Positions 63,861-64,000 of a DNA stretch of 64,000 bases are shown here, one piece after another (the stretch's first letter is position 1; each line of letters begins with the position of its first letter). The stretch is from the NCBI RefSeq assembly GCF_027921745.1, contig NC_079240.1:241001-305000 (forward strand), written 5' to 3'. The DNA comes from Schizosaccharomyces osmophilus. Its lineage: Eukaryota; Ascomycota; Schizosaccharomycetes; Schizosaccharomycetales; Schizosaccharomycetaceae. The notes beneath the pieces were generated by a model that saw only the letters and a program-made list of their open reading frames with translations, had not been told where the DNA came from and did no database searches. The position numbers and the translations under genes were made by a program.

Positions 63861-64000
63861 AGAACCATGAATCTTTTTTCTTCGTCTGCCACGTAACAAG
63901 AAAATTACTTACTTGTGAAGTCGTTCATGAACTCGGAATCAAGTTTCTGTACAAGTGCAAAATATCCTATTTAGAATACTGATGTATAGAACAAGCCAGT
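63861..64000. other. dbl2 upstream region to the window edge
   Basis: Leader and promoter of dbl2. No complete element seen. Confidence 0.4.

Noticed and set aside
63890-63929. An extra first exon for dbl2 (ATG at 63929 with GTAAGT ... CAG)
   Set aside because: The intron would be only about 27 bases, has no branch point, and does not join in frame.
1-64000. CRISPR arrays, bacterial operons or viral gene blocks
   Set aside because: No spaced direct repeats, no bacterial-type gene packing and no capsid or polymerase genes of viruses were seen. Gene structure is eukaryotic throughout.

Overview
The window is nuclear DNA of a fission yeast (genus Schizosaccharomyces). It is AT-rich. Its short introns carry GTANGT donors, CTAAC-type branch points and close 3' AGs. 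It has a fission-yeast type HomolD box at the eEF1A gene and a dispersed 5S rRNA gene, and almost every gene has a recognisable S. pombe counterpart. The proteins are clearly diverged from the S. pombe sequences I remember (for example Mae1), so I infer another species of the genus, perhaps from the S. octosporus / S. osmophilus / S. cryophilus group. I cannot fix the species from sequence alone.

Layout. The left 12 kb is accessory-like. It starts with the 3' end of a gene with 21-base repeats, probably of the wtf family. Then come a variant 5S rRNA gene, a five-exon MFS transporter, a decayed amino-acid permease pseudogene, a genus-type protein built from a duplicated domain, and a second MFS transporter on the minus strand. 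A 3-kb gene-free spacer leads to a Mae1-type malate permease. From about 14.6 kb onward the window is dense housekeeping chromosome: lat1 (PDH E2), efr3, eEF1A, a queuosine-salvage protein, a UGPase, ent3 and mae2. These are followed by a polytopic membrane protein, TFIIA small subunit (toa2), a GPI-anchored Kre9/Knh1-like protein, spb70 (Pol alpha B subunit), ria1 (EFL1), mug40 (Pol kappa) and swp1 (oligosaccharyltransferase). Next come mitochondrial uS8, tRNA-Phe(GAA), TRAX, cbf11, URI/Bud27, mitochondrial AspRS, gma12, mitochondrial PheRS, an F-box-like orphan and dbl2.

How genes work together. Malate permease, malic enzyme and PDH E2 lie within 17 kb and form a path from malate import to pyruvate to acetyl-CoA, though each has its own promoter. 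Several others serve mitochondrial translation (uS8, AspRS, PheRS), secretion and glycosylation (swp1, gma12, ent3), replication and repair (spb70, mug40, dbl2), or ribosome and chaperone work (eEF1A, ria1, URI).

I found no undescribed multi-gene system. The observations most worth a second look are a 6-base microexon in toa2, the wtf-like gene end next to a variant 5S gene, the duplicated-domain PPxY protein, overlapping MBF and forkhead sites upstream of spb70, and gene-order differences from S. pombe at positions where S. pombe carries wtf genes. S. pombe systematic names are quoted from memory.
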